A stretch of DNA of 55,881 nt from positions 1-55,881 of the forward strand of contig CAYVXE010000019.1 of NCBI GenBank assembly GCA_964455375.1, written 5' to 3'. Position 1 is the stretch's first letter. The number at the start of each line of letters is the position of its first letter. Source of the DNA: CAYVXE01 sp964455375 (GTDB lineage: Bacteria > Zhuqueibacterota > Zhuqueibacteria > Oceanimicrobiales > Oceanimicrobiaceae). Of this stretch, positions 8,298-17,177 are shown piece by piece. A program made the translations under genes and the position numbers. The notes below the pieces were generated by a model. It did not search any database, was not told the origin of the DNA, and saw only the letters and a program-made list of their open reading frames with translations.

Positions 8298-8924
8298 ATG
8301 AGAATTATTTTAATCGGCCCTCCGGGTTCCGGAAAGGGCACACAAGCGAAGCGGATCAATGCAAACTTAGGTATTCCGCATATTGCATCAGGAGACATGT
8401 TACGTGAAGCGGTTTCAAAAGAAACTCCGTTAGGAAAACAGGCGGATGATTATATGGAACGCGGCGCTCTTGTACCCGACAATTTGGTCATTGAACTGAT
8501 TATCGAAAGGATTTCACAAGCTGACGCACGGGAAGGCTTCCTGATGGACGGTTTTCCCCGAACCTTACCCCAAGCCGAAGCGCTGGATAAAGCCTTAGAA
8601 AGATCTCATTTTCATCTCGATCATGTCTTGCATTTTCAAGTACCGGACGGCGTGATCATCGAACGAACCACCGGACGACGGAATGACCCGAAGACCGGAA
8701 AAATTTATCATCTCACGTTTAACCCGCCACCACCTGAAATAATGTCACGACTCATTCAAAGAAGAGATGATAGTGAAGAAATTGTGACAAAAAGATTAGC
8801 AAAATATCATAAAGAAACCGAACCCATTATTCCATTCTACCAAAAGAAAGGGTTGATTCGGGATATTAACGGAGTTGGTACCCTGGAAGAAGTTGAAAAA
8901 CGATTCCTTGAGGCATTAAAGTAG
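8298..8924 (+). CDS. adk: adenylate kinase
   Basis: Adenylate kinase converts ATP plus AMP to two ADP in the cytoplasm. The 208 residues show the P-loop GPPGSGKGTQA (about 7-17), the AMP-binding segment IASGDMLREAV, the DGFPRT motif, and an insert of long-form lid type (TGRRNDPKTGKIYHL) that lacks the four zinc cysteines found in some Gram-positive enzymes. The arginines RRDD after the lid are present. The gene is monocistronic, with its own promoter; the ribosome site (ACGGAT) is weak. An inverted repeat lies 45 bp after the stop. Confidence 0.98.
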   Translation: MRIILIGPPGSGKGTQAKRINANLGIPHIASGDMLREAVSKETPLGKQADDYMERGALVPDNLVIELIIERISQADAREGFLMDGFPRTLPQAEALDKALERSHFHLDHVLHFQVPDGVIIERTTGRRNDPKTGKIYHLTFNPPPPEIMSRLIQRRDDSEEIVTKRLAKYHKETEPIIPFYQKKGLIRDINGVGTLEEVEKRFLEALK

Positions 8925-8969
8925 ACAAAATGAAATCCAAAATCTCTTCTTCTGTTTTGTCATTAAACA

Positions 8970-9020
8970 GCGCCGGTATTTTCAGTTCGCCGTGCAATTA
9001 CATTTAGAAAATACCGACGC
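8970..9020. repeat. 14-bp inverted repeat downstream of adk
   Basis: The arm GCGCCGGTATTTTC (8970-8983) pairs with GAAAATACCGACGC (9007-9020) with one G-T pair, around a 23-base loop. It could stabilise or end the adk transcript, although no T-run follows on the plus strand. No other gene lies between it and the minus-strand fragment ending at 9155. Confidence 0.45.
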
Positions 9021-9102
9021 TTATTCTGAGATAAATACATGGCGTTTTTATTCTCGCCGCAAAAAATACAACCACACGATTAAATTATTCCATTTAAAAT
9101 AA

Positions 9103-9137
9103 AAAGGGCAGTGATTTTTTTAAAGCCACTGCCCTTT
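9103..9137 (-). terminator. rho-independent terminator of the gap-truncated minus-strand gene
   Basis: A perfect 11-bp stem (9103-9113 with 9127-9137, AAAGGGCAGTG/CACTGCCCTTT) is followed on the minus strand by TTATTTT. It lies 18 bp after the stop codon of the partial gene ending at 9155. Confidence 0.8.
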
Positions 9138-9154
9138 ACAACTGCCTACTATTT

Positions 9155-9241
9155 TTAAAAATCTATCTGAACATTGCCTTTATGCTTCCCCACGTCTGCC
9201 TGGCACTGGAAACAGTAGGAGTTACGGTAATCGTTTTTGAA
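9155..9241 (-). CDS. C-terminal fragment of a CxxC-containing protein, cut by an assembly gap
   Basis: Only the last 28 residues or so are present before the N run. The readable end is NDYRNSYCFQCQADVGKHKG followed by NVQIDF and TAA. The C-F-Q-C-Q motif resembles a haem-c site (CxxCH) with Gln in place of the axial His, or a simple metal or disulphide motif. A strong terminator immediately follows, which supports this being a real gene end. The rest of the gene lies in or beyond the gap, so the product cannot be named. Confidence 0.5.
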   Translation of the reverse strand, partial: FKNDYRNSYCFQCQADVGKHKGNVQIDF

Positions 9242-9341
9242 NNNNNNNNNNNNNNNNNNNNNNNNNNNNNNNNNNNNNNNNNNNNNNNNNNNNNNNNNNN
9301 NNNNNNNNNNNNNNNNNNNNNNNNNNNNNNNNNNNNNNNNN
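9242..9341. other. assembly gap (100 N)
   Basis: Exactly 100 unknown bases, a conventional placeholder, so the true length is unknown. The gap removes most of a minus-strand gene ending at 9155. The A+T-rich bases on its right (9342-9548) contain no ORF I can support. Confidence 0.99.
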
Positions 9342-9548
9342 TACTAACTTAGAGATTTAAAATCAAAAATCAAGCTTTTTTTATTTTTTCATTATTAATT
9401 TATATTCGGAAAGCATACCCAAAAAGTTAAAATTATTTCATCAAATAATAAAAAAATAAAATCAAGATTCTTGATAAATCCCCGATATTTATTGCAACAA
9501 ATCACCCACTTCCATTTTGTCATCATAGCAGCTAAAAGGAGTACAACT

Positions 9549-9758
9549 ATGACAAATGTGTTACAAAATGATTTGGAAGATATTGACGCCACACAATTAT
9601 CCAGCATCACATTAAAAGAGCATATCGGCAAAATATTAGCCCGCTCCTGCCAATGCAAAGCAATTCTGGAATGTGTTAATAAGGACACCGGTGAATACAG
9701 GCTCGTTTTACAAGGTATTTTGGATAAAGAACAAAGAAATTCTACTCCGACAATTTAA
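9549..9758 (+). CDS. small hypothetical protein, 69 aa
   Basis: No family is recognised. The ATG at 9549 is preceded by AAAAGGAG about 7 bases away, which is why I prefer it to the longer reading from 9471. The protein is acidic at the N-terminus (NDLEDIDATQL) and contains three cysteines in SCQCKAILECV, which could bind metal or form a disulphide. Its end overlaps the convergent DUF2851 gene by 17 bp. Confidence 0.55.
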   Translation: MTNVLQNDLEDIDATQLSSITLKEHIGKILARSCQCKAILECVNKDTGEYRLVLQGILDKEQRNSTPTI

Positions 9759-11127
9759 GACATTCCTCACATTTTTGCTGCCGGCAATACGATTTGTACA
9801 AATGCAGCATCCCCTGCTGTATGAGCGCGGAGCTATTAAAAGTATTCATATTTAGTTGCATCATCATTGTCCGGGTAATCGTATTCTCTGAAAGCCTTGA
9901 TAATCTCTTGAATCCTTCCTTTACTAAACTTGTCATGACACCATCTCCGGTCTCCTCACTGTGCAAACAAACGACGGGAAGAATTATATTAACCACAATA
10001 TCTCTTGCCCGCTCTTTGCCGATCAAGGCACCAGATTTACCCCATGTTTCATCCTTGCCACTGGGCTCGAAGCGATAATGTTTTTTCCAGAAACCATAAT
10101 CTGGAACCACAAACTGCTTTTCCAACTCGAAAAGCATTCTCTTTATATTTTGTGAATTTGTCTGCAATGTTTTCAAGATCGATTCAAGAAAACCATTCCG
10201 GTAAATTTTGAGTATTAATTTTGCCGCACCTGCTAACCTTCTGGTTGGGAAGTTTTGTGGACGCAAACGAAAAAATTGCCAGTCACATCCTCGCATGGTT
10301 TCCACACCGGTTCTGTGATATGTTTCCCGCCATTGCGTTTCAAGAGAATGGATAAAATCGTATTCCTCAGCAGAAAATTTATCCACGGATATCCCGTTTT
10401 GTGAAGGAAGGAGTCCGGCACAACCAAAAAATAACGCCTCGCATTTCAGGAGGGCAGTTTCTTCATTTACCCACTGCATTTCAGAAAAAATGCGCTCGAC
10501 AGGCAATAAATCAGTTAACTTTTGAAAAGGAATTTCATTTTTCGAATATCCCAGAGCGAGCATGACTTTTTTGTAAAGAAGTTGATCCCAGGAACAATAC
10601 ACCAATTCTTCACGATATCGATCGACCTTCAGGTTAAAACGTGCTTCTCCGGCTCGATATAATGTCTGGACTATTTTTTCTTCCGTATGCGCACTCAATG
10701 GACAATTTTCAATAACAAGATTTGACGGTGATTTATGGTAAGACGTTCCTGCTATTTCTTGTGCTTCTTCCAGATGGACAACAAGTTGCTTTATTTCCAC
10801 CCCATCTTCTCGTTCAATATTTTTGCCGCTTTTGTTCCTCTGCGAAATGAGGTGCAAAATAACATTGTTATAGCCCATATCCTGATGATGACCATGCTCA
10901 TACCAACCATTTGCATTGAGATGAACTTCTATGTCGCCTTTTTTTAGCACCCCGTCCAATTTAATGACGGCATCTTTAAAATCCGGCCCGGCATCGAAGT
11001 TTTCTATCCCGGCAAAAAGTATTTCAATGTCCTCCCCTGTTGTAGTTCGCAACTTTTGTTGAACAAGTTCCCCGCTTTTCCATAATTTTTGTAATCGAAT
11101 CTCCTGATCATGAATTTTGAATTCCAT
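9742..11127 (-). CDS. DUF2851 family protein
   Basis: A 461-residue protein of the DUF2851 family, known from Bacteroidota, Chlorobiota and relatives and of unknown function. The family's N-terminal block is clear: IEILFAGIENFDAGPDFKDA followed by GDIEVHLNANGWYEHGHHQD and NVILHLISQ. The alternating Asp, Glu and His pattern suggests a nuclease-like metal site, but this is an inference. The C-terminus has CRQQKCEECL, a cysteine cluster that may bind zinc. I place the start at 11127, with GAGGTGGG just upstream; the longer frame to 11280 would overlap the CapA gene. Confidence 0.85.
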   Translation of the reverse strand: MEFKIHDQEIRLQKLWKSGELVQQKLRTTTGEDIEILFAGIENFDAGPDFKDAVIKLDGVLKKGDIEVHLNANGWYEHGHHQDMGYNNVILHLISQRNKSGKNIEREDGVEIKQLVVHLEEAQEIAGTSYHKSPSNLVIENCPLSAHTEEKIVQTLYRAGEARFNLKVDRYREELVYCSWDQLLYKKVMLALGYSKNEIPFQKLTDLLPVERIFSEMQWVNEETALLKCEALFFGCAGLLPSQNGISVDKFSAEEYDFIHSLETQWRETYHRTGVETMRGCDWQFFRLRPQNFPTRRLAGAAKLILKIYRNGFLESILKTLQTNSQNIKRMLFELEKQFVVPDYGFWKKHYRFEPSGKDETWGKSGALIGKERARDIVVNIILPVVCLHSEETGDGVMTSLVKEGFKRLSRLSENTITRTMMMQLNMNTFNSSALIQQGMLHLYKSYCRQQKCEECLKLSE

Positions 11128-11200
11128 ACCCCACCTCACAAAATGACCGTCAGATGTCGAAGGCCACAGAAAACAAGTTTGGCCCAACAAATAAGATTGA

Positions 11201-12439
11201 TTAATGATAGATGGGAGTTTTAATCGCAGCAGAATCCCTTGGAGTTGTCTCAGTGATAAAATTTGACAAATCACTCGCATGAAAAAAAGATTTCACTGCC
11301 GTTTGGCGTAATAAATCCTGCCCGAAGTCCGCCCATCCACCAAAAATAAAACCGGAATTTTCAATAATATCCCGCCCGCCGTTTAACGGACGGCTTAAGC
11401 GTTGAAGTTTTGTAATTACTGCCTGTCGTTGTTCCCCCTGCAATACTTCCGGCTGAAATTCAACATATCGATTGTCAACATTAATTGGCACGCAGTAGCC
11501 GAGAAACAAACCGCTCACATTTAAAAAAACTTTCAAAATAATACTGTCGAAAGCAGATTTACTGTACGAAGCAAAGGCATAGTTTCCCAGACTGTAGGCG
11601 ATTAGTTTATTTTTGTACAATTCAATTCCCTGTAAAACATGCGGATGATGCCCGAGTACCAAATCAGCGCCGCTGTCGATGGCTAAGTGGGCAAAATAAA
11701 TCTGGTAATCTTTGGGGGTGTCCCGCTTCTCCGCACTCCAGTGAAAAGACGCAATGACAAAATCAACCTTTTGCTTCCAATTTGAAATATCCCTGACCAG
11801 TTGCTCCGCTTCCGGGTAAGCTGTTCCGGCGCTGTCTTCCTTAGCATAAAATTCTGTGGGGAAAGTCATAGAAAACCCGAAAAACGCCACACGCTTTCCC
11901 TCCAAATTCAACACGGCGGGCACATGCGCTTCCTCCCGGTTCATCCCTGCTCCTGAATGCTGGACGCCATTCATGTCAAGGGTTTTGATCGTGCTTTCCA
12001 AACCGGTCACACCGAAATCCATGATGTGATTATTGGCCAAATTTACAACTTTAATCCCTGCCGTTTTTAAACTGCGGGCAAATTCCGGCGGCACTTTAAA
12101 ATTAAACTTCTTTTCAAAAGGTTCACCTGCAGTCGTAAACGGCGCCTCGAGGTTGGCAATGGCCGCGTCGGCGCTATTCAGGATACCGTGTGTTTTCTCG
12201 TAGGGATAATCGGTCCCTTTTGCCCGCAAAACAGGAATCGCCCAGGAGCTCAACATCAAATCACCCACCGCAGCAATTGATACTCTGGAGTCCACCTGCA
12301 TCACCGGCCTCGATGTCTGAAACAAGCCCTGCCCCAGGACAACAGGCCTTTGAAAACCGGCAATCAAGACTAAAAGTACAGCCACTCCCCCAAAATTCAG
12401 GACTCTGTAAAGCAAGTTATGATCATTTGGGCGACGCAT
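11201..12439 (-). CDS. CapA-like metallophosphatase-fold protein (poly-gamma-glutamate synthesis type)
   Basis: A 412-residue CapA/PgsA-family protein with an N-terminal signal or anchor helix (VLNFGGVAVLLVLIAGF). Calcineurin-like motifs are visible: AAVGDLMLSSW, NLANNHIMDFG, ASFHWSAE and GHHPHVLQG. Homologues take part in poly-gamma-glutamate capsule export or are periplasmic enzymes of unknown substrate. No pgsB or pgsC genes are near, so capsule synthesis is not supported. The start is uncertain: ATG at 12439 overlaps the preceding small gene by 17 bp, and 12472 overlaps by 50 bp. The tight junction implies co-transcription with that gene. Confidence 0.88.
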   Translation of the reverse strand: MRRPNDHNLLYRVLNFGGVAVLLVLIAGFQRPVVLGQGLFQTSRPVMQVDSRVSIAAVGDLMLSSWAIPVLRAKGTDYPYEKTHGILNSADAAIANLEAPFTTAGEPFEKKFNFKVPPEFARSLKTAGIKVVNLANNHIMDFGVTGLESTIKTLDMNGVQHSGAGMNREEAHVPAVLNLEGKRVAFFGFSMTFPTEFYAKEDSAGTAYPEAEQLVRDISNWKQKVDFVIASFHWSAEKRDTPKDYQIYFAHLAIDSGADLVLGHHPHVLQGIELYKNKLIAYSLGNYAFASYSKSAFDSIILKVFLNVSGLFLGYCVPINVDNRYVEFQPEVLQGEQRQAVITKLQRLSRPLNGGRDIIENSGFIFGGWADFGQDLLRQTAVKSFFHASDLSNFITETTPRDSAAIKTPIYH

Positions 12440-12818
12440 CGTTTTTCTTAGGGGTCGTTTTCTTTTTTGCACTGGGCGTTGTTTTTTTTACTTCCGGTTT
12501 TGATTCACTGGGAGACTCACTTTTAGACTTTATATTTTTCATTTCTTCATTCTTTTCCTGCAGCTCCTTCTCCAAAATTTTGATACACTCGATCAGCTCT
12601 TTCACTTCTTTGTTCCCTGCAACCTGAGTCGACTTCTCCTCTACAATTAAATGATAAACTTTTCCGCCTAATTCAGCAAAATTCTTTTCGACATTTCGTT
12701 TTATATTGATAATATCAACTTTAATTTTGCCCATTTTGGTAAGTTCCCCGGTCTTCTCTACAACCGTATCAACGCCTTCCCGAATGGATTTTGCAATGTC
12801 ATCCCATAAATTTGTCAT
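12423..12818 (-). CDS. small coiled-coil protein with Lys/Pro/Ser-rich tail
   Basis: I do not recognise the family. The first 90 residues or so are helical and amphipathic (DDIAKSIREGVDTVVEKTGE, later IKILEKELQEKNEEMKNIK), reminiscent of phasin-like or YtxH-like proteins. The last 35 residues are rich in Lys, Ser, Thr and Pro (KKTTPSAKKKTTPKK), like the tails of histone-H1-like or ribosome-associated proteins. The ATG has a good GAGGTGAT site. It overlaps the CapA-like gene downstream. Confidence 0.6.
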   Translation of the reverse strand: MTNLWDDIAKSIREGVDTVVEKTGELTKMGKIKVDIINIKRNVEKNFAELGGKVYHLIVEEKSTQVAGNKEVKELIECIKILEKELQEKNEEMKNIKSKSESPSESKPEVKKTTPSAKKKTTPKKNDASPK

Positions 12819-12902
12819 TTTATCACCTCAATGGTTAAGTTTCAAAATTACTAAATTTTACTTACAAATTGCCTAAAAAGCAAGACATTTGACTTGCCTG
12901 TT

Positions 12903-14615
12903 CTATGGACTGCGCTTGCGTGCAAATTCATCTCCTTCCACCCATTCGGGCGGGGCATCATTATTGGCAGCCCGCAAAGCGCCCAGAAAAACCGACTGTA
13001 TATGCTTCTTCATATAATGATAATGAAATGGTAAATGGATGTCGTCATTGGGACGATGGTAGTAGGTTTTAAATTCGTCAAAACCCGAACGACGTATCCC
13101 AAAACCGGAAAAAATCACCGGCACACCTTTTTTAGCAAAACTGTATTGATCGCTGCGGTAAAATATTCTCTGCTCAGGCAATTCATCAGGGAACACGGTT
13201 AGGCCGCTTTCCTTTGCCGCTTGGGAAAATATTTCACCCAGAGAACTGCGCTCCTTACCATAAAGAACAATGCCGGTGGTATCCCCTAATCCCATTATGT
13301 CGAGATTAATGTTTGCAACGGTCTTTTCCAAGGGGAGGATAGGGTGTTCCACATAAAATTCTGAGCCCAGAAGACCTTTTTCTTCCCCGGTAACCGCCAA
13401 GAAAAGCAGGGAACGACGAGGCGCTTTCTGGAGTTTCGTAAATGCTTCCGCCAGTTCAAGCAGCCCGGACACACCGGAAGCATTGTCTGCTGCACCGTTG
13501 TAGACAGAATCGTTCTTCACGGGAACACCGATTCCCAGATGATCGAAGTGCGCCGTAAACACGATCACTTCTGATTTCAGCACAGGGTCTGAGCCTTCCA
13601 GAAATCCCGCTACGTTGCGGCCCTGGATTTCATGCTCATCGAAGAAAATTTGTAAATATGCTTTTTTGTGCATGTCAAAGGAAGCCACGGATCCGGAAGC
13701 GGCCTGCTTCTCAATTTCCTGAAAACTCGTTTGCACGCCGCTAAAAAAAAGCTGCCCCACATCAGGATGCAGGATGACGGCCGGAAGCCGGGATTGGCTT
13801 TCGTTTGCGTCCCTCAAAGACATTTTGGGTGACGAATAACGACGATGCAGAGCTTCCCAACTCAATCGCTTCAGAAGTTCGGGATGAATGATTCCGACGG
13901 CCGCTGCAGCGCCCATTTCCCGCGCAGTTTCTCTTTTTGACTTTCCAGTTGCATAGCGCGTCATCTTTTTGCCAGCAAAAAAGCTGCTATCTTCAGAAGC
14001 GGGTTCACCACTTAAGTACACTGAGATTTTGTCTCTAACATCCAGACCGCTAAAATCATTGTAGCCGTATTCCGGCGCCCGAATGCCAAAACCGGTAAAT
14101 ATCACATTTTTCTCTATTTCAGCACCGTTTACCGCTGCCGGAGTCACAACGAGAAAATCTGCTCCATAACTTAACGGCAGCATTTCTCCGGTAACTTCGA
14201 TACTTACCTTCGATTTGGAAGAAATCCTTCGTGAGGTTAAATGAACCGTTTGAAAATAAGAGTTGTTTTCCCCTACCGCACGTAATCCGATTTTTTTAAA
14301 CTGGCCGGCAATGTACATTGAGGCCAACGTTGCTCCCCGCGACCCTGTGTTACGTCCCTCAAGTAAGTCATCTGCCAAAAATTCAAGATGGGTCCGTAAT
14401 TCTGGCGATCGAATACTCTGCAGAGCACTTTTTATTTCCGGTGAAACATCTGAATATGTTTTATCCGGTTCCGGAGAATCAGAGCTTCTGGGAACAACCC
14501 TTCCAACCGCAGAATGCACATGTGGCAGGGTCGGAAGATATTTATCTTTAAAAACCACAACAATAACAATCAACGCAAACATCATGAGAAACAAAATCGG
14601 TACTCTGTAGTACAT
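12903..14615 (-). CDS. M28 family zinc aminopeptidase with PA domain, membrane-anchored or exported
   Basis: A 570-residue M28 metallopeptidase. An N-terminal hydrophobic helix (about 5-22) exports or anchors it. An inserted PA-type domain precedes the catalytic part. Zinc ligands and the general base are visible: H356 in TAHFDHLG, D377 in GAADNASG, E411/E412 in TGEEKG, D439 in NLDIMG, and a C-terminal His in TYYHRPNDD. The family releases N-terminal residues from peptides. Together with the S9 peptidase at 5.3-7.4 kb it suggests scavenging of periplasmic peptides. The gene appears monocistronic. Confidence 0.92.
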   Translation of the reverse strand: MYYRVPILFLMMFALIVIVVVFKDKYLPTLPHVHSAVGRVVPRSSDSPEPDKTYSDVSPEIKSALQSIRSPELRTHLEFLADDLLEGRNTGSRGATLASMYIAGQFKKIGLRAVGENNSYFQTVHLTSRRISSKSKVSIEVTGEMLPLSYGADFLVVTPAAVNGAEIEKNVIFTGFGIRAPEYGYNDFSGLDVRDKISVYLSGEPASEDSSFFAGKKMTRYATGKSKRETAREMGAAAAVGIIHPELLKRLSWEALHRRYSSPKMSLRDANESQSRLPAVILHPDVGQLFFSGVQTSFQEIEKQAASGSVASFDMHKKAYLQIFFDEHEIQGRNVAGFLEGSDPVLKSEVIVFTAHFDHLGIGVPVKNDSVYNGAADNASGVSGLLELAEAFTKLQKAPRRSLLFLAVTGEEKGLLGSEFYVEHPILPLEKTVANINLDIMGLGDTTGIVLYGKERSSLGEIFSQAAKESGLTVFPDELPEQRIFYRSDQYSFAKKGVPVIFSGFGIRRSGFDEFKTYYHRPNDDIHLPFHYHYMKKHIQSVFLGALRAANNDAPPEWVEGDEFARKRSP

Positions 14616-14684
14616 TCAAGACTCCCTGGTTTTAAATGCAGCATAGTTGTACACGTTAAACGCAATTTCAAATGATTTGTTTAT

Positions 14685-15368
14685 TCAATTCAGTATATTT
14701 TTTGCCAGTTTAAAAACCGTGTCGAACATGGGTTCTGTTAATCTTCCGGTAAACGTATTTTGCTGACTTGGATGGTACGATGCAATTATAGTCAGTTCAG
14801 AATTCACGGAGAATTCCGCGGCATGTGAAAATTTCGGCTTTTGCGGCGCAGTCAATTTTCCTGAATTTACGAACAGTTTCACAATGGTGTCAAAAGCGAT
14901 TTTCCCCAGAGCAACCACAACGTACACTTTTTCCAAACAGTGAATTTCCTGTACAAGATAACCCAGACAGTTTTTCCTCTCCTCACGCGTTGGTTTGTTT
15001 TGCGGTGGTGCACAGCGAACAGCAGCGGTAATGTAACAATCCTGAAGTGTGAGACCATCGTTTCTGTGGTGAGATTCCACCTGATTGGCGAATCCAAATT
15101 TGTGCAGACTGCGATACAGCCAATCGCCGCTTCTATCGCCGGTAAACATACGGCCGGTGCGATTAGCGCCATGGGCGGCAGGCGCTAACCCAACGACGAG
15201 CAATCTCGCCTGCGGATCACCAAAACCCGGCACAGGTCGCCCCCAGTACGTCTCTTGTTTAAAACGCCTGACTTTTTCCGTAGCGACGTTTTCCCGCCAT
15301 TCGACTAAACGAGGGCATTTTGTACACGTCGTAATTTCGCGGTTCAGTTGCTCAAGAGTGTCATTCAT
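14685..15368 (-). CDS. uracil-DNA glycosylase, family 5 (UDGb type)
   Basis: A DNA-repair glycosylase that removes uracil and related deaminated bases. The family-5 motif GLAPAAHGANRTGRMFTGD is present, as is the characteristic iron-sulphur cysteine set: CTKCPRL near the N-terminus and two later cysteines in VRCAPPQNKPTREERKNC. The ATG at 15368 has AAGAAG upstream; an earlier TTG at 15401 would overlap the preceding small gene. The length, 227 residues, is usual. It is probably co-transcribed with the 75-residue gene upstream. Confidence 0.92.
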   Translation of the reverse strand: MNDTLEQLNREITTCTKCPRLVEWRENVATEKVRRFKQETYWGRPVPGFGDPQARLLVVGLAPAAHGANRTGRMFTGDRSGDWLYRSLHKFGFANQVESHHRNDGLTLQDCYITAAVRCAPPQNKPTREERKNCLGYLVQEIHCLEKVYVVVALGKIAFDTIVKLFVNSGKLTAPQKPKFSHAAEFSVNSELTIIASYHPSQQNTFTGRLTEPMFDTVFKLAKNILN

Positions 15369-15393
15369 GATATCACTTCTTACCCGAACAGGC

Positions 15394-15621
15394 TTACTCA
15401 ATAGGTTGTTTCTTAAATAGTTTCAACAGTTGCTGAAATTCTTTTCCTGAAATAATATCGCCATTGCGAATGCGCACACAAAACCCGTCGACTATTTTCC
15501 TGAGGTTTTCAGAATTCTTACTTTGTTTCTGTTCGATAATCAAATTGACATTCCTTTGTAAAATCCGCACAACCTTTTCCCGCTCTTCCTGAGAGGCAAT
15601 TCTATAATCAGCTTTATCCAT
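15394..15621 (-). CDS. small hypothetical protein, 75 aa
   Basis: No family is recognised. It is charged, mostly helical, without signal peptide (EEREKVVRILQRNVNLIIEQ, ending KEFQQLLKLFKKQPIE). ATG at 15621 is preferred because AAAGGA lies 7 bases before it; a GTG six bases earlier sits on top of the ribosome site. It lies between a glycosyltransferase downstream of which it begins and the uracil-DNA glycosylase, 18 and 25 bp away, so the three form a likely operon. Confidence 0.55.
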   Translation of the reverse strand: MDKADYRIASQEEREKVVRILQRNVNLIIEQKQSKNSENLRKIVDGFCVRIRNGDIISGKEFQQLLKLFKKQPIE

Positions 15622-15639
15622 CTTCACATCCTTTATTTA

Positions 15640-16347
15640 TTAACGAAAATTTCCCTTTTCATACCATCTCGACAGTGTTGTCGCCGGTACGCCAACCCAA
15701 AAAGCAACATGTAAAAAAGCCATTTTCAGATAGGTTCGAAGAACGCCGCCGCTTTTAAATCGTCTCGAAGACGTCACCATCGATGGTGAATACAGCCTGA
15801 CTTCACCCAACTTTTTTACTTTTTTAGAAAATTCGATATCCTCAAAAAGCGGTATATCGCTAAAGCCGCCAACCTTGAAATAAGTCTTTCTGCTGACAAA
15901 TAATCCGTGGTCTCCGTAAATAATTCGGGTAATCGAGAACCTGATTTTATTTACCCTCTCGGCCAACTTCAGAATCCAATGACTATCATTAAAATGCAAT
16001 TGAAATCCGCCGGCAGCCACAAGCTCTTCATTTAACGCAGCAATAACGGTCTGACAATGTTCCGGGCTCAGGCGACTATCGGCATGTAGAAACAATAAAT
16101 TTTGTCCGGCAGCTTGTTGCGCACCCAGTGCAAGCTGCTGGCCGCGTCCCGGAGGGCTGCTGAATACCTTCGTATCATATTTTTTACAAATAGCGACTGT
16201 GTTGTCTGTCGATCCGCCATCCACGATGATAGTTTCGATGCTGAATTCGCATACATTGCGACAATATTCAATATCCTCCAGCAGTCGCGGAATTACTTTC
16301 TCTTCGTTTAAAACCGGAATCACAACACTAAGCATCACATTCAACAT
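15640..16347 (-). CDS. family 2 glycosyltransferase (TIGR04283-like)
   Basis: A 235-residue GT-A glycosyltransferase. The N-terminal LSVVIPVLNEEKVIPRLL, the nucleotide-sugar motif VDGGSTDNTV, the acidic motif LHADSRLSPE and a C-terminal FEDIEFSKKVKKLG are present. A hydrophobic stretch near the C-terminus (YLKMAFLHVAFWVGVP) may touch the membrane. The small size and motif order match the TIGR04283 group. The acceptor is unknown. It heads a likely operon with the two genes that follow. Confidence 0.88.
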   Translation of the reverse strand: MLNVMLSVVIPVLNEEKVIPRLLEDIEYCRNVCEFSIETIIVDGGSTDNTVAICKKYDTKVFSSPPGRGQQLALGAQQAAGQNLLFLHADSRLSPEHCQTVIAALNEELVAAGGFQLHFNDSHWILKLAERVNKIRFSITRIIYGDHGLFVSRKTYFKVGGFSDIPLFEDIEFSKKVKKLGEVRLYSPSMVTSSRRFKSGGVLRTYLKMAFLHVAFWVGVPATTLSRWYEKGNFR

Positions 16348-16479
16348 AGTCCTCGATATAAGATCGCAGTTGGGTTAACCGACATGATTCACATCTCATT
16401 TCAATTACAGGAAGTTACAGAATAAATATCTCACTTTCAATGAAGTTTAAGTAAAATCAACCTGAAATCGATTTTCTAT

Positions 16480-16508
16480 TTGATCCGCATTCAAATAATC
16501 TTTATATT
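16480..16508 (+). promoter_or_regulatory. sigma-70-like promoter of efp
   Basis: TTGATC (16480-16485) and TATATT (16503-16508) are separated by 17 bases, about 40 bases before the EF-P start. The spacing is ideal and each box has mismatches to consensus. Confidence 0.45.
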
Positions 16509-16550
16509 TTAGTTTTCTATAGACAATCACAATGTAAGAATGGAGGGAAT

Positions 16551-17111
16551 ATGGCCTCGGTTTCAGATTTTCGTAACGGCATGGCTCTTCGATACAACGG
16601 TGAAATCTGGACAGTCAGTGAGTTTCAGCACGTCAAACCAGGAAAAGGACATGCATTTATCAGGACGAAACTGAAACAACTAAAAAGCGGGAAAGTCGTT
16701 GAATATACGTTTCGTCAACATGACAAAATTGAGGAAGTCCGGCTCGAAGGCAAGGACATGCAATATCTCTATGCATCCGGAGATGAAATTTGTGTAATGG
16801 ATGTGGAAAACTACGATCAGATACACGTGCGAAAAGAACTCATAGGCGACCAAATTAAGTTCATAAAAGAAGGCAATATGGTCAACGTGTTATTTTTAGA
16901 GGGAGAGATTATTTCTGCAAGCTTACCCATGTTCATCGAACTCGAAGTCACAGAAGCCGCTCCCGGTGTCAAAGGAGACACCGTTTCGAATTTGCAAAAA
17001 CCGGTTACACTGGAAACCGGCACCGAGATTCAAGTTCCACTGTTCATTAAAGAAGGGGACAGAGTAAAAATCGACACTCGGGATGGTAAATACATTGAAC
17101 GGGTAAACTAA
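16551..17111 (+). CDS. efp: translation elongation factor P
   Basis: EF-P relieves ribosome stalling at proline runs. The 186 residues are the standard length and contain the three domains. K32 in KPGKGHAF is at the tip of domain I, where homologues carry beta-lysyl or other modification. The C-terminal signature with GDRVKIDTRDGKYIERV is intact. GGAGGGAA gives a strong ribosome site. A GC-rich terminator follows. No epmA or epmB genes are in the window. Confidence 0.98.
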   Translation: MASVSDFRNGMALRYNGEIWTVSEFQHVKPGKGHAFIRTKLKQLKSGKVVEYTFRQHDKIEEVRLEGKDMQYLYASGDEICVMDVENYDQIHVRKELIGDQIKFIKEGNMVNVLFLEGEIISASLPMFIELEVTEAAPGVKGDTVSNLQKPVTLETGTEIQVPLFIKEGDRVKIDTRDGKYIERVN

Positions 17112-17131
17112 AAAATCAAGTATCTAAACAA

Positions 17132-17161
17132 AAAAAGCCGCTTCGTGAAGCGGCTTTTTTT
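17132..17161 (+). terminator. rho-independent terminator of efp
   Basis: AAAAAGCCGCTTC pairs with GAAGCGGCTTTTT around GT, followed by a T-run, 20 bp after the EF-P stop. The sequence is symmetric and could also end leftward transcription of the small gene at 17178-17285. Confidence 0.9.
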
Positions 17162-17177
17162 GAATGCACAATTTTAT

